Below are positions 25,006 through 33,428 of a DNA stretch of 64,000 nucleotides, one piece after another. The stretch spans positions 1-64,000 of the forward strand of contig NZ_LBMU02000039.1 of the NCBI RefSeq assembly GCF_001005085.2, written 5' to 3'. Under the pieces are notes generated by a model. It had not been told where the DNA came from. It ran no database searches and saw only the letters and a list, made by a program, of their open reading frames with translations. Each line of letters starts with the position of its first letter. The first letter of the stretch is position 1. The translations under genes were made by a program, and so were the position numbers. This DNA is from Streptomyces humi (GTDB taxonomy: Bacteria > Actinomycetota > Actinomycetes > Streptomycetales > Streptomycetaceae).

Positions 25006-26061
25006 GTGACGGGACACGAGGAGCAAGACGAAGCGGGCAGACGGGTGGGCCGGCGGTCGCGCGTGCTGAAGATCGTCGGCCTCACCCTGGCGGGGGTCGT
25101 GACGCTCGGCGTCGCGGCCGCGGGGTGGGCCTATGTGCACCTCAACGACAACATCAAGAGCGTCGACATCAACAGCGCGCTCGGGGACGACCGGCCGGCG
25201 AAGGCGGTCTCGACACCGACGGCCGCCGCGTCCGCCTCCGCGTCCCCGCTGCCCACCGGGTCCGTGAACATCCTGGTGCTGGGCTCGGACTCGCGCAGCG
25301 GCAAGGAGAACGAGAAGCTCGGCGGGGGCAGCAGTTCGGGCGCCCGTTCCGACACGGCGATGGTGGTGCACATCGACGCGGGCCGGACCTCGGCGACCGT
25401 GGTCAGCATCCCGCGCGACACCCTGGTCACCCGCCCCTCGTGCCCACTGTCCTCCGGTGGTTCGACGGCGGTCGCCTACAACTCGATGTTCAACAGCGCC
25501 TACTCGGTGGGCGGGGCGGTGTGCGCGGTGAAGACGGTCGAGTCGATCACCGGCGTACGGATGGACCACTACCTGGAGATCGACTTCTCGGGCTTCGCGA
25601 AGCTGGTGGACGCGCTCGGCGGCGTGACCGTCACGACCGGCCAGGACATCGACGACGACGACAGCCATCTGCACCTGAAGAAGGGCACCCACCACCTGGA
25701 CGGCACGCAGGCCCTCGCGCTCGCCCGCACCCGGCACGGCATAGGCGACGGCAGCGACCTCGGGCGGATAGGCCTCCAGCAGAAACTGGTCAAAGCCCTG
25801 CTGGACCGGATCGCCGCCATCAACCTCCTCACCGACCCGGCCAGGCTCTACGAGGTCGCCGACGCGGTCACCTCGTCCCTCACCACCGACACCGGCCTGG
25901 ACTCGCTGAGCGAGCTGATGCGCCTCGGGCAGAGCCTGAAGGGGCTGACCTCCGACAGCGCCAGAACGGTGATGATGCCCGTGGTGACCGCACCCTCCGA
26001 TCCCAACCGGGTGGTCGCGAAGGAACCGGCGGCGAGCGAGCTGTGGGAGTCGCTGCGGTAG
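25006..26061 (+). CDS. LytR-CpsA-Psr family cell-wall polymer transferase
   Basis: Protein of 351 residues. A basic cytoplasmic head (RRVGRRSR) and one membrane helix (IVGLTLAGVVTLGVAAAGWAY, about 24-44) precede an Ala/Ser linker and the extracellular LCP domain: VNILVLGSDSRSG, SDTAMVVHIDAG, VVSIPRDTLV with the conserved Arg/Asp, DHYLEIDFSGFAKLVDALGGV, and ALALARTRHGIGDGSDLGRIGLQQ. These enzymes attach teichoic-acid-like glycopolymers to peptidoglycan. The promoter layout suggests a leaderless message. No partner gene is adjacent, though a wall-type GT2 occurs at 56.7 kb. Confidence 0.92.
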   Translation: MTGHEEQDEAGRRVGRRSRVLKIVGLTLAGVVTLGVAAAGWAYVHLNDNIKSVDINSALGDDRPAKAVSTPTAAASASASPLPTGSVNILVLGSDSRSGKENEKLGGGSSSGARSDTAMVVHIDAGRTSATVVSIPRDTLVTRPSCPLSSGGSTAVAYNSMFNSAYSVGGAVCAVKTVESITGVRMDHYLEIDFSGFAKLVDALGGVTVTTGQDIDDDDSHLHLKKGTHHLDGTQALALARTRHGIGDGSDLGRIGLQQKLVKALLDRIAAINLLTDPARLYEVADAVTSSLTTDTGLDSLSELMRLGQSLKGLTSDSARTVMMPVVTAPSDPNRVVAKEPAASELWESLR

Positions 26062-26175
26062 CCACCCTGCCGCCCGCTGCCGCCCGCTGCCCCCCCCGCT
26101 GCCCACCTCAGCTGTCGCCCGCTGCCGTCCCGGCCGCGGGCGCCGGAAAAAAACTTCGGGGAATCTCGGCGGGCG

Positions 26176-26203
26176 TGTCGAACCCGGCGTTCCCCGTTCG
26201 ACG
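26176..26203 (+). promoter_or_regulatory. Candidate ECF promoter for the DGPF/sigma operon
   Basis: TGTCGA at 26176-26181 and CGACG at 26199-26203, 17 bases apart, 49 bases before the DGPF start. TGTCGA-type -35 boxes are what I recall for ECF42 target promoters, so the sigma factor may regulate its own operon. Confidence 0.5.
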
Positions 26204-26251
26204 CAAGGGTGAGATGCGGGGAGAGACCCCGCGGGAACCCGAGGAGTCACC

Positions 26252-26608
26252 ATGCCCCGTTACCTGTCGCTCGTGCGGATCGACGAGAACTCCGCCCCCG
26301 CCGAGGGCCCCAGCGAGGAGCTGATGCAGCGGATGGGCGAGCTGATCGAGGAGATCACCAAGGCGGGCGTGATGCTGGACACCGCCGGTCTGACGCCGTC
26401 CGCCGCCGGCACCCGCGTGCACTGGGAGGGCGGGCAGATCTCGGTCACCGACGGGCCGTTCACCGAGTCCAAGGAGGTCGTCGGCGGCTACGCCATCATG
26501 CAGTGCAAGGACAAGGCCGAGGCCCTGGAGTGGACCAAGCGGTTCCTGAAGGTCCACGAGGAGTTCTGGACGGTGACCTGCGAGGTGCGGGAGATCGCCG
26601 AGGGCTGA
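26252..26608 (+). CDS. YCII-related DGPF-domain protein
   Basis: Protein of 118 residues after a good GAGGAG site. It shows MPRYLSLVRIDENS and the family signature VTDGPFTESKEVVGGYAIMQ (about residues 70-89), then a C-terminal helix-strand. DGPF proteins are small ferredoxin-like-fold dimers whose genes accompany ECF42 sigma factors. No enzymatic activity is established to my knowledge. The sigma factor gene starts 52 bases downstream, and both are probably transcribed from the TGTCGA promoter upstream. Confidence 0.9.
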   Translation: MPRYLSLVRIDENSAPAEGPSEELMQRMGELIEEITKAGVMLDTAGLTPSAAGTRVHWEGGQISVTDGPFTESKEVVGGYAIMQCKDKAEALEWTKRFLKVHEEFWTVTCEVREIAEG

Positions 26609-26660
26609 CCTTCCCGACCTTCCTGGCGTACGGCCGACGGTGGGTGTTGCATGGGGGGCT

Positions 26661-27923
26661 GTGAGCACACAGCCCCCCGCAGAGGCCGACGCCCGCCACG
26701 CCATCGAGACCGTCTTCCGCCTGGAGTCGCCCCGCGTGATCGCCGGCGTCGCCCGGGTCGTCCGGGACGTCGGCATCGCGGAGGAACTGGCCCAGGACGC
26801 GCTGGTCGCCGCCCTGGAGCAGTGGCCCCGGGACGGGGTGCCGGACAACCCGGGCGCCTGGCTCATGGCCACCGCCCGGCACCGCGCCGTCGACCTGGTC
26901 CGGCGCCGGGAGAACTACGCCCGCAAGCTCGCGGAGATCGGCCGCAGCACGGAGACGGCCGTCCCGCCCGAGGAGATCGCCGACCCGGACGACATCGACG
27001 ACGACCTGCTCCGCCTGGTCTTCACCACCTGCCATCCGGTGCTGTCGCCGGAGGCCCGCACGGCGCTCACGCTGCGCCTGCTCGGCGGCCTGAGCACGGC
27101 CGAGATCGCCCGCGCCTTCCTCGTCCCGGAGCCGACGGTCGCCCAGCGGATCGTCCGCGCGAAGCGCACCCTCGCGACGAAGGACATCGCCTTCGAGGTG
27201 CCGTACGGACCCGACCGCGAGGCCCGGCTCGGCTCGGTCCTGGACGTCATCTACCTGATCTACAACGAGGGGTACGCGGCCACCGCGGGCGACGACTGGC
27301 TGCGCCCGTCGCTGTGCGAGGACGCGCTGCGGCTGGCCCGTGTGCTGTCCGCGCTGATGCCGAAGGAGCCGGAGGTGCACGCCCTCACCGCGCTCCTGGA
27401 GTTCCAGTCCTCCCGGGCCGCCGCCCGCACCGGTCCCGACGGTGAGCCGGTCCTGCTCAGGGACCAGAACCGCCGCCGCTGGAACCGCATGCTCATCGCG
27501 CGCGGCATCAGGGCCCTGGCCCGCGCGGACGCCACGACGACGGGTGCTCCCGGGCCGTACGCCCTCCAGGCGGCCATCGCGGCCTGCCACGCGCACGCGT
27601 ACACCTACGAGGAGACCGACTGGCCGGCCATCGCCACCCTGTACCGGCTGCTCGCGGCCCGCTCGCCGTCCCCGGTCGTCGAGCTGAACCGGGCGGTGGC
27701 CGTGTCCATGGCCCAGGGCCCGGAGCCGGCCCTCGTGATCGTGGACGCGCTGGCGGCCGAACCCGCGCTCCGCGACTACCACCTGCTGCCGAGCGTGCGC
27801 GGCGACCTGCTGAACCGCCTGGGCCGTACGGCGGAGGCCCGTACCGAGTTCGAACGAGCCGCCGGACTGGCCCGCAACGAACGCGAACGCGTCCTGCTGC
27901 TGCGACGGGCACGAGGGCTCTGA
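26661..27923 (+). CDS. ECF42-type RNA polymerase sigma factor with C-terminal extension
   Basis: Protein of 420 residues from GTG 26661 (GGGGGG just upstream); GTG 26640 is possible. Sigma region 2: ARVVRDVGIAEELAQDALVAAL and WLMATARHRAVDLVRR. Region 4: ALTLRLLGGLSTAEIARAFLVPEPTVAQRI. About 230 extra residues follow, helical and TPR-like (YLIYNEGYAATAGDDW, VHALTALLEFQSSRAA, VVELNRAVAVSMAQGPEPAL), and replace an anti-sigma factor as the control element in this group. Neighbouring DGPF gene and domain layout fit ECF42. The inducing signal is unknown. Confidence 0.9.
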   Translation: MSTQPPAEADARHAIETVFRLESPRVIAGVARVVRDVGIAEELAQDALVAALEQWPRDGVPDNPGAWLMATARHRAVDLVRRRENYARKLAEIGRSTETAVPPEEIADPDDIDDDLLRLVFTTCHPVLSPEARTALTLRLLGGLSTAEIARAFLVPEPTVAQRIVRAKRTLATKDIAFEVPYGPDREARLGSVLDVIYLIYNEGYAATAGDDWLRPSLCEDALRLARVLSALMPKEPEVHALTALLEFQSSRAAARTGPDGEPVLLRDQNRRRWNRMLIARGIRALARADATTTGAPGPYALQAAIAACHAHAYTYEETDWPAIATLYRLLAARSPSPVVELNRAVAVSMAQGPEPALVIVDALAAEPALRDYHLLPSVRGDLLNRLGRTAEARTEFERAAGLARNERERVLLLRRARGL

Positions 27924-27941
27924 AAGCAGGGGCCCCGGCGA

Positions 27942-27985
27942 GCGCCCTTCAGGGGCGCGGGGAACCGCGCGACCAGCCATGACGG
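27942..27985 (-). repeat. Dispersed intergenic element, copy 4 (inverted)
   Basis: GCGCCCTTCAGGGGCGCGGG and GAACCGCGCGACCAGCC, the reverse complement of copy 1, with a 6-bp stem GCGCCC/GGGCGC. It lies just after the sigma gene and before the 10-bp tandem array. Confidence 0.8.
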
Positions 27986-28000
27986 CGCGGCGGACGCTCG

Positions 28001-28079
28001 ACGCCACTTCACGCCACTTCACGCCACATCACGCGACATCAGACCAATCACGCCACTTCACGCCACTTCACGGCACATC
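28001..28079. repeat. 10-bp tandem array, eight degenerate copies
   Basis: Consensus ACGCCACTTC, with units at 28001, 28011, 28021, 28031, 28041 (9 bases), 28050, 28060 and 28070. It fills the gap between the convergent sigma factor and methyltransferase genes. Confidence 0.9.
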
Positions 28080-28091
28080 GCGGCGCCCCGC

Positions 28092-29267
28092 TCAGGGCCG
28101 GCCCGGCCGGCCCAGCAGCATGGTCGGCGCCCCCGCCACGCGGGTCAGGAACACGGTCGCCGCGTTCCGCCCCTGCGGCTTCGGCAGGGCCTTCCGGCGC
28201 AGTTCCTCCGGCTCCACGGCCGACCCGCGCTTCTTCACGGTCAGGTTCCCGACCCCGCGCTCCCGCAGCAGGGCCTTCAGCTTCTTGACGTTGAAGGGCA
28301 GCTCGTCGGTGATCTCGTAGGGCGTCGCGTAGTCCGTGTGCCGGAGTCCGTCGGCGGTGATGTACGCGATCGTCGGGTCGACCAGGCCGCCGTCCAGCTC
28401 CTCGGCCACCTCGGCAACCAGGTGGGCGCGGATGACGGCGCCGTCCGGCTCGTACAGGTAGCGGCCGACCGGGCGCACCCGCGGGTCGGGCAGCCCTCTG
28501 CCGAGCAGGGTGCGGGGGCCGGGCAGCAGGGTGGCGCGCACCGCGCCCGGCTCGGTCCCGAACCACAGGACCGCCTCCTTGACGTCGCCCGCGTCCGAGA
28601 TCCACTCCGCCTCGGCGTCCGCCGGGACCGCCTCGTGCGGGATGCCGGGGGCGATCTTCAGGGCCGCCACCCGTGCGGCCGAGGCCGCCGCGACCGCCCA
28701 GGACAGGGGCGGTGAGTACGCCTCCGGGTCGAAGATGCGGCCGCGGCCGCCGCGGCGGGCCGGGTCGACGAACACGGCGTCGTGGCCGGCCGTGTCCACC
28801 TCCGTGACGTCGGCCTCCCGGACCTCGATCAGGCCGGCGAGCCCGAGCGCGTCGGCGTTGGCGCGGGCGGCGGCCGCCGTCAGCGGGTCCCGGTCCACGG
28901 CGAGCACCCGGATCCCGGCCCGCGCGAGGGCGATCGCGTCACCCCCGATCCCGCAGCACAGGTCGGCGACCGAGGTCACCCCGAGCGCCGTCAGCCGCCG
29001 GGCCCGGTGGGCGGCGACGCTCGCCCGCGTCGACTGCTCGACCCCGTTCGGGGTGAAGAACATGCGTTCCGCGTCCGCGTCCCCGAACTTCGCCGCCGCC
29101 CGCTGCCGCAGCCGGGCCTGGGCCAGCGCCGCCGACACCAGCTCGGCGGGGTGTCCGCGGCGCAGCCGGGTGGCCACCGCGAGTTCGTCGGCGGGCGCGG
29201 TGCCGCGCACCTCGTCGAGGAGGGCGCGGCCCTCGGGGGTGAGAAGGGGGGAGAGGAGGTCGTTCAC
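28092..29267 (-). CDS. Class I SAM-dependent methyltransferase with THUMP-like C-terminus
   Basis: Protein of 391 residues from GTG 29267 (VNDLLSPLLTPEG). A helical N-terminal part (LRQRAAAKFGDADAERMFFT) leads to a Rossmann methyltransferase core: VADLCCGIGGDAIALARAG (SAM loop), VLAVDRDPLTAAAARANA and HDAVFVDPARRGGRGRIFD, whose DPAR is typical of nucleic-acid methyltransferases. The C-terminus (PFNVKKLKALLRERGVGNL, VKKRG) resembles the THUMP-like domain of this family. The target RNA is not known. It lies alone between convergent and divergent neighbours. Confidence 0.85.
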   Translation of the reverse strand: MNDLLSPLLTPEGRALLDEVRGTAPADELAVATRLRRGHPAELVSAALAQARLRQRAAAKFGDADAERMFFTPNGVEQSTRASVAAHRARRLTALGVTSVADLCCGIGGDAIALARAGIRVLAVDRDPLTAAAARANADALGLAGLIEVREADVTEVDTAGHDAVFVDPARRGGRGRIFDPEAYSPPLSWAVAAASAARVAALKIAPGIPHEAVPADAEAEWISDAGDVKEAVLWFGTEPGAVRATLLPGPRTLLGRGLPDPRVRPVGRYLYEPDGAVIRAHLVAEVAEELDGGLVDPTIAYITADGLRHTDYATPYEITDELPFNVKKLKALLRERGVGNLTVKKRGSAVEPEELRRKALPKPQGRNAATVFLTRVAGAPTMLLGRPGRP

Positions 29268-29357
29268 CGGGTCATTGTCGGCCAGTCGGTGGATGGTTCG
29301 CCTCGGACGGAGGTGTCTGCCCCGGTTCCGGGCGGGGGCCTGGAAAGATCCGACGCC

Positions 29358-30275
29358 ATGCGAGCAGTCGTACAAAATGACAAAAACAGGTCCAAGAGGG
29401 GCGGAGTACGAAGGAGCGGAGTGCTGCTCTCGGTCCTCGCCCTCTCCGCCGGTGCCGTCGTGTGCGGCTGCGCCGGACCGCAGGAGGGGCCCGATGTCCG
29501 CCCCGCCGCCGGCCAGCAGGCCCACCGGGCGGCGGCCCCCGCCCCCGACTCCCACGCCGCCCTGGTCGCCGCCGCCCGGCGCTGGGGTCTTGACGCGGTC
29601 CCGCTGCGGCCCCCGGCCCCGCCGAAGCACAGACCGCGGATCACCGCTCGCGACGGGTTCGAGGTCGACGGACAGGTGGAGGACGACCTGCCGCCGGTCT
29701 TCACCACGATCCCGACCCGGCAGAAGGTCGTCTTCCTCACCATCGACGACGGCGCGAACAAGGACCCGGCCTTCCTGCGGATGATGAGCGAGCTGAAGAT
29801 CCCCTACTCGGCGTTCCTCAGCAACTACCTGGTCAAGGACGACTACGGCTTCTTCCGCAGGATGCAGGCCGAGGGCCACACCCTCAACAACCACACCCTG
29901 ACCCACCCCTACCTGCCGGGCCTGTCCTACGAGGAGCAGAAGCACGAGATCTGCGGCATGCAGTCGATCATGGAGAAGCAGTTCGGCCGGGCGCCGACGG
30001 TCTTCCGCCCGCCGTACGGCAACTACAACGGCGACACCCTGCGCGCCGCCAAGGCCTGCGGCATCAAGTACGCGCCGATCTGGGACGAGGAGGTGTTCGT
30101 CGACCACTGGGAGTACCGCGACTGGGACCGCAGCCTGCACCCCGGCGACATCGTGCTCACCCACTTCCGGGGCCGGGACGACTGGGACGGCACCATGGTC
30201 GACGACATGCGGCGCTTCCTGAACAAGGTCACCCGTGACGGCTACGCGGTGGCGCGCCTGGAGGACTACCTGTGA
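29358..30275 (+). CDS. Polysaccharide deacetylase (CE4/NodB), complete active site
   Basis: Protein of 305 residues with a membrane/lipoprotein-type N-terminus (GVLLSVLALSAGAVVCGCAG) and a long Pro-rich linker. NodB motifs are all present: VVFLTIDDGANKDP (motif 1, Asp base and metal Asp), LNNHTLTHPYLPG (motif 2, metal His pair), FRPPYGNYN (motif 3), IWDEEVFVD (motif 4 region) and DIVLTHFRG (motif 5, catalytic His). It probably trims acetyl groups from wall glycans or a surface polysaccharide. The next gene starts within its stop codon (GTGA), a tandem paralogue. Confidence 0.88.
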   Translation: MRAVVQNDKNRSKRGGVRRSGVLLSVLALSAGAVVCGCAGPQEGPDVRPAAGQQAHRAAAPAPDSHAALVAAARRWGLDAVPLRPPAPPKHRPRITARDGFEVDGQVEDDLPPVFTTIPTRQKVVFLTIDDGANKDPAFLRMMSELKIPYSAFLSNYLVKDDYGFFRRMQAEGHTLNNHTLTHPYLPGLSYEEQKHEICGMQSIMEKQFGRAPTVFRPPYGNYNGDTLRAAKACGIKYAPIWDEEVFVDHWEYRDWDRSLHPGDIVLTHFRGRDDWDGTMVDDMRRFLNKVTRDGYAVARLEDYL

Positions 30276-31084
30276 GCCGACCGGGGGCGACGGCCGCGCT
30301 GCTGACCGCCGCCCTCCTCCTGTCGGCCTGCGCCCCCTCCGTCGACCCCATCGAACGGCTCGGCATGAAGGCGGCCGACCGGGTACGGCCGCACGGTCCG
30401 GCAGGGCCCCAGTCGTACCGTCGCTGGGGCCTGAGCGCCCCGCTGTCCCCGCCCCCGCACCCGCCGCACCCCCCGTCCCGCCCGCTCGCCCTCCGGGCGG
30501 CCCTGCCTCCGGTCGTCGACCGCGTCGCCACCGCCGACCGGGTGGTGTTCCTCACCTACGACGACGGAGCCGAGAAGGACCCCCGTTTCGTGGACATGGT
30601 CCGCGAACTGCGCCTCCCGGTCAGCCTGTTCCTCACGGACAGCGTGGTCGGCCCCGGCTACGGCCACTTCGCCCGCCTCCAGTCGGTCGGCGCCAGCGTG
30701 CAGAACCACACCCTCGACCACCCCGCCATGCCCGGCCTGCCCTACGCCGGCCAGCGTGCCGAGATCTGCGGCCAGCAGGAGAAGCTGAAGTCCCGCTTCG
30801 GCATCCGCCCCCGCCTCTTCCGGCCGCCCTACGGCACCTACGACACCACCACCCTGCGGGCCGCGGCCGACTGCGGGGTCACGGTGGTGGTGCTGTGGCG
30901 GGCGGCCATGACCCCGGACGGCATCACCTACCGGGGGCGGGACAAGCAGCTCCGGCCCGGCGACATCATCCTGGTGGGCCCCGACGAGGCCATGGGGCCG
31001 GCCCTGAGGGAGCGCACGGCCCGGCTGCTGCGCCGGGTCCAGGCGAGCGGCCTGACGGTGGGGCGGCTGGAGGACTATCTCTGA
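30272..31084 (+). CDS. Lipoprotein polysaccharide deacetylase paralogue with degenerate active site
   Basis: Protein of 270 residues from a GTG overlapping the previous stop. The lipobox is clear (AALLTAALLLSACAP, Cys about residue 20). Motifs 1-3 are kept (VVFLTYDDGAEKDP; VQNHTLDHPAMPG; FRPPYGTYD), so the metal site may form. Motif 4 is replaced (LWRAAMTPDG) and motif 5 reads DIILVGPDE instead of VLTHF, removing the catalytic His. I infer a substrate-binding or regulatory partner of the upstream enzyme rather than a normal deacetylase. Both end in GRLEDYL/ARLEDYL, showing recent duplication. Confidence 0.85.
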   Translation: MSRPGATAALLTAALLLSACAPSVDPIERLGMKAADRVRPHGPAGPQSYRRWGLSAPLSPPPHPPHPPSRPLALRAALPPVVDRVATADRVVFLTYDDGAEKDPRFVDMVRELRLPVSLFLTDSVVGPGYGHFARLQSVGASVQNHTLDHPAMPGLPYAGQRAEICGQQEKLKSRFGIRPRLFRPPYGTYDTTTLRAAADCGVTVVVLWRAAMTPDGITYRGRDKQLRPGDIILVGPDEAMGPALRERTARLLRRVQASGLTVGRLEDYL

Positions 31085-31124
31085 GCGGGCCCGACGGTCA
31101 TTTCGCGCGCCGCGCCGCACGTAA

Positions 31125-31151
31125 TTGGCACTCCGCTTGACCGAGTGCTAA
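31125..31151. promoter_or_regulatory. CIRCE element 1 (HrcA operator)
   Basis: TTGGCACTC-N9-GAGTGCTAA, one mismatch between the arms. It overlaps the TTGACC -35 box (31137-31142) of the groES promoter. Confidence 0.93.
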
Positions 31152-31164
31152 TCGCGGTCATAGT
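31137..31164 (+). promoter_or_regulatory. groES-groEL1 promoter
   Basis: TTGACC at 31137-31142, 16 bases, CATAGT at 31159-31164. It lies inside/after CIRCE 1 and just before CIRCE 2, so HrcA binding would shut it off. Confidence 0.65.
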
Positions 31165-31171
31165 CTCGGCT

Positions 31172-31198
31172 CTGGCACTCGGCAGATGAGAGTGCCAA
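31172..31198. promoter_or_regulatory. CIRCE element 2 (HrcA operator)
   Basis: CTGGCACTC-N9-GAGTGCCAA. Its centre lies 47 bases from that of CIRCE 1 and covers the predicted transcription start. Confidence 0.92.
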
Positions 31199-31297
31199 CA
31201 ACGCGACGGGCAGGTCCGGCACCCGCGACGACGGATCCACCTGGTCGCCACCTCAGACAGTTAACCCCGTGAGATCTCCGAAGGGGGAGGTCGGATC

Positions 31298-31606
31298 GTG
31301 ACGACCGCCAGCTCCAAGGTTGCCATCAAGCCGCTTGAGGACCGCATCGTGGTCCAGCCGCTCGACGCCGAGCAGACCACGGCCTCCGGCCTGGTCATCC
31401 CGGACACCGCGAAGGAGAAGCCCCAGGAGGGCGCCGTCCTCGCTGTGGGCCCGGGCCGTTTCGAGAACGGCGAGCGCCTGCCGCTCGACGTCAAGGTCGG
31501 CGACGTCGTGCTCTACAGCAAGTACGGCGGCACCGAGGTGAAGTACAACGGCGACGAGTACCTCGTCCTCTCGGCTCGCGACGTGCTCGCGATCATCGAG
31601 AAGTAA
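31298..31606 (+). CDS. groES: Co-chaperonin GroES
   Basis: Protein of 102 residues, the 10-kDa lid of the GroEL chamber. It starts at GTG 31298 after GGGGGAGG. Landmarks: AIKPLEDRIVVQPLDAEQTT, the mobile loop SGLVIPDTAKEKPQEG that docks on GroEL, and VVLYSKYGGTEVKYNGDEYLV. It is the first gene of the groES-groEL1 operon, repressed through two CIRCE boxes and therefore heat-inducible. Confidence 0.97.
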   Translation: MTTASSKVAIKPLEDRIVVQPLDAEQTTASGLVIPDTAKEKPQEGAVLAVGPGRFENGERLPLDVKVGDVVLYSKYGGTEVKYNGDEYLVLSARDVLAIIEK

Positions 31607-31625
31607 TTCACCCAGTTCTAGTGGA

Positions 31626-31674
31626 CTGCGCCCCTGGCCCCGCGACTCTGTGTAGCCGGGCGCCGGGGGCGCAG
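31626..31674 (+). terminator. Hairpin between groES and groEL1
   Basis: CTGCGCCCC (31626-31634) pairs with GGGGCGCAG (31666-31674), followed by TTCGTTTCTTTC. It could attenuate transcription or mark a processing site that sets the groES:groEL ratio. Confidence 0.6.
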
Positions 31675-31715
31675 TTCGTTTCTTTCAAGCTTTCCGAGAG
31701 GGCTGAACCGCTCCC

Positions 31716-33341
31716 ATGGCGAAGATCCTGAAGTTCGACGAGGACGCCCGTCGCGCCCTTGAGCGCGGCGTCAACAAGCTTGCCGACACGGTGAAGGTGA
31801 CGATCGGCCCCAAGGGCCGCAACGTCGTCATCGACAAGAAGTTCGGCGCTCCCACCATCACCAACGACGGTGTCACGATCGCCCGCGAGGTCGAGATCGA
31901 GGACCCGTACGAGAACCTCGGCGCGCAGCTGGTGAAGGAGGTGGCGACCAAGACCAACGACATCGCGGGTGACGGTACGACCACCGCCACCGTGCTCGCC
32001 CAGGCGCTGGTCCGCGAGGGCCTGAAGAACGTCGCCGCGGGTGCCTCCCCGGCCGCCCTGAAGAAGGGCATCGACGCCGCCGTCGCCGCCATCTCCGAGG
32101 ACCTGCTCGCGACGGCCCGCCCGATCGACGAGAAGTCCGACATCGCCGCCGTCGCCGCGCTGTCCGCCCAGGACCAGCAGGTCGGCGAGCTCATCGCCGA
32201 GGCGATGGACAAGGTCGGCAAGGACGGTGTCATCACCGTCGAGGAGTCCAACACCTTCGGTCTGGAGCTGGACTTCACCGAGGGCATGGCCTTCGACAAG
32301 GGCTACCTGTCGCCGTACTTCGTGACGGACCAGGAGCGCATGGAGGCGGTCCTGGAGGACCCCTACATCCTCATCAACCAGGGCAAGATCTCCTCCATCG
32401 CGGACCTGCTGCCGCTGCTGGAGAAGATCATCCAGGGCAACGCCTCGAAGCCGCTGCTGATCATCGCCGAGGACGTGGACGGCGAGGCCCTGTCCACCCT
32501 CGTGGTGAACAAGATCCGCGGCACCTTCAACGCGGTCGCGGTCAAGGCCCCCGGCTTCGGTGACCGCCGCAAGGCGATGCTCCAGGACCTGGCGATCCTC
32601 ACCGGCGCCACGGTCATCTCCGAGGAGGTCGGCCTCAAGCTCGACCAGGTCGGCCTGGACGTGCTCGGCTCCGCCCGCCGCGTCACCGTCACCAAGGACG
32701 ACACCACGGTCGTCGACGGTGCCGGCAACTCCGCGGACGTCACCGGCCGCGTCGCCCAGATCAAGGCCGAGATCGAGAACACCGACTCCGACTGGGACCG
32801 CGAGAAGCTCCAGGAGCGCCTCGCGAAGCTGGCCGGCGGCGTGTGCGTGATCAAGGTCGGCGCCGCCACCGAGGTGGAGCTGAAGGAGAAGAAGCACCGT
32901 CTGGAGGACGCCATCTCCGCGACCCGCGCCGCGGTCGAGGAGGGCATCGTCTCCGGTGGTGGCTCCGCGCTCGTCCACGCCGCGAAGGTGCTGGAGGACG
33001 GCCTCGGCAAGACCGGCGACGAGGCGACCGGTGTGGCCGTCGTCCGCCGCGCCGTCGTCGAGCCGCTGCGCTGGATCGCCGAGAACGCCGGCCTCGAGGG
33101 TTACGTCATCACCTCCAAGGTCGCCGAGCTCGAGAAGGGCCAGGGCTTCAACGCCGCCACCGGCGAGTACGGCGACCTGGTCAAGGCCGGCGTCATCGAC
33201 CCGGTCAAGGTCACCCGCTCCGCCCTGGAGAACGCCGCCTCCATCGCCTCCCTGCTCCTCACGACCGAGACCCTGGTCGTCGAGAAGAAGGAAGAGGAGG
33301 AGCCCGCGGCGGCCGGCCACTCCCACGGCCACGCCCACTGA
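31716..33341 (+). CDS. groEL1: Chaperonin GroEL1
   Basis: Protein of 541 residues. Standard landmarks: KVTIGPKGRNVVIDKKFG, NDIAGDGTTTATVLAQ (ATP site with catalytic Asp), VKAPGFGDRRKAMLQD and VVDGAGNSADV. Its C-terminus is His-rich (AAGHSHGHAH) instead of Gly-Met repeats, the hallmark of the actinobacterial GroEL1 paralogue linked to groES; a second groEL is expected elsewhere. It follows groES by 109 bases across a hairpin. The His tail may bind metal or alter client range, which is inference. Confidence 0.97.
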   Translation: MAKILKFDEDARRALERGVNKLADTVKVTIGPKGRNVVIDKKFGAPTITNDGVTIAREVEIEDPYENLGAQLVKEVATKTNDIAGDGTTTATVLAQALVREGLKNVAAGASPAALKKGIDAAVAAISEDLLATARPIDEKSDIAAVAALSAQDQQVGELIAEAMDKVGKDGVITVEESNTFGLELDFTEGMAFDKGYLSPYFVTDQERMEAVLEDPYILINQGKISSIADLLPLLEKIIQGNASKPLLIIAEDVDGEALSTLVVNKIRGTFNAVAVKAPGFGDRRKAMLQDLAILTGATVISEEVGLKLDQVGLDVLGSARRVTVTKDDTTVVDGAGNSADVTGRVAQIKAEIENTDSDWDREKLQERLAKLAGGVCVIKVGAATEVELKEKKHRLEDAISATRAAVEEGIVSGGGSALVHAAKVLEDGLGKTGDEATGVAVVRRAVVEPLRWIAENAGLEGYVITSKVAELEKGQGFNAATGEYGDLVKAGVIDPVKVTRSALENAASIASLLLTTETLVVEKKEEEEPAAAGHSHGHAH

Positions 33342-33360
33342 GCACCGTTCCGACGCTGCA

Positions 33361-33405
33361 CGAAGCCCCCGTCCCCGGTCGTCCGCCGGGAGCGGGGGCT
33401 TCGCC
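33361..33405. terminator. Terminator between groEL1 and the convergent gene
   Basis: CGAAGCCCCCG (33361-33371) pairs with CGGGGGCTTCG (33393-33403). The perfect 11-bp stem can serve both converging transcripts. Confidence 0.85.
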
Positions 33406-33428
33406 CCTCGCGGGCTTTCACTGTGGTC

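Noticed and set aside
28782..29357. N-terminal extension of the first deacetylase
   Set aside because: It overlaps the methyltransferase gene in antisense; the ATG at 29358 gives a normal export signal.
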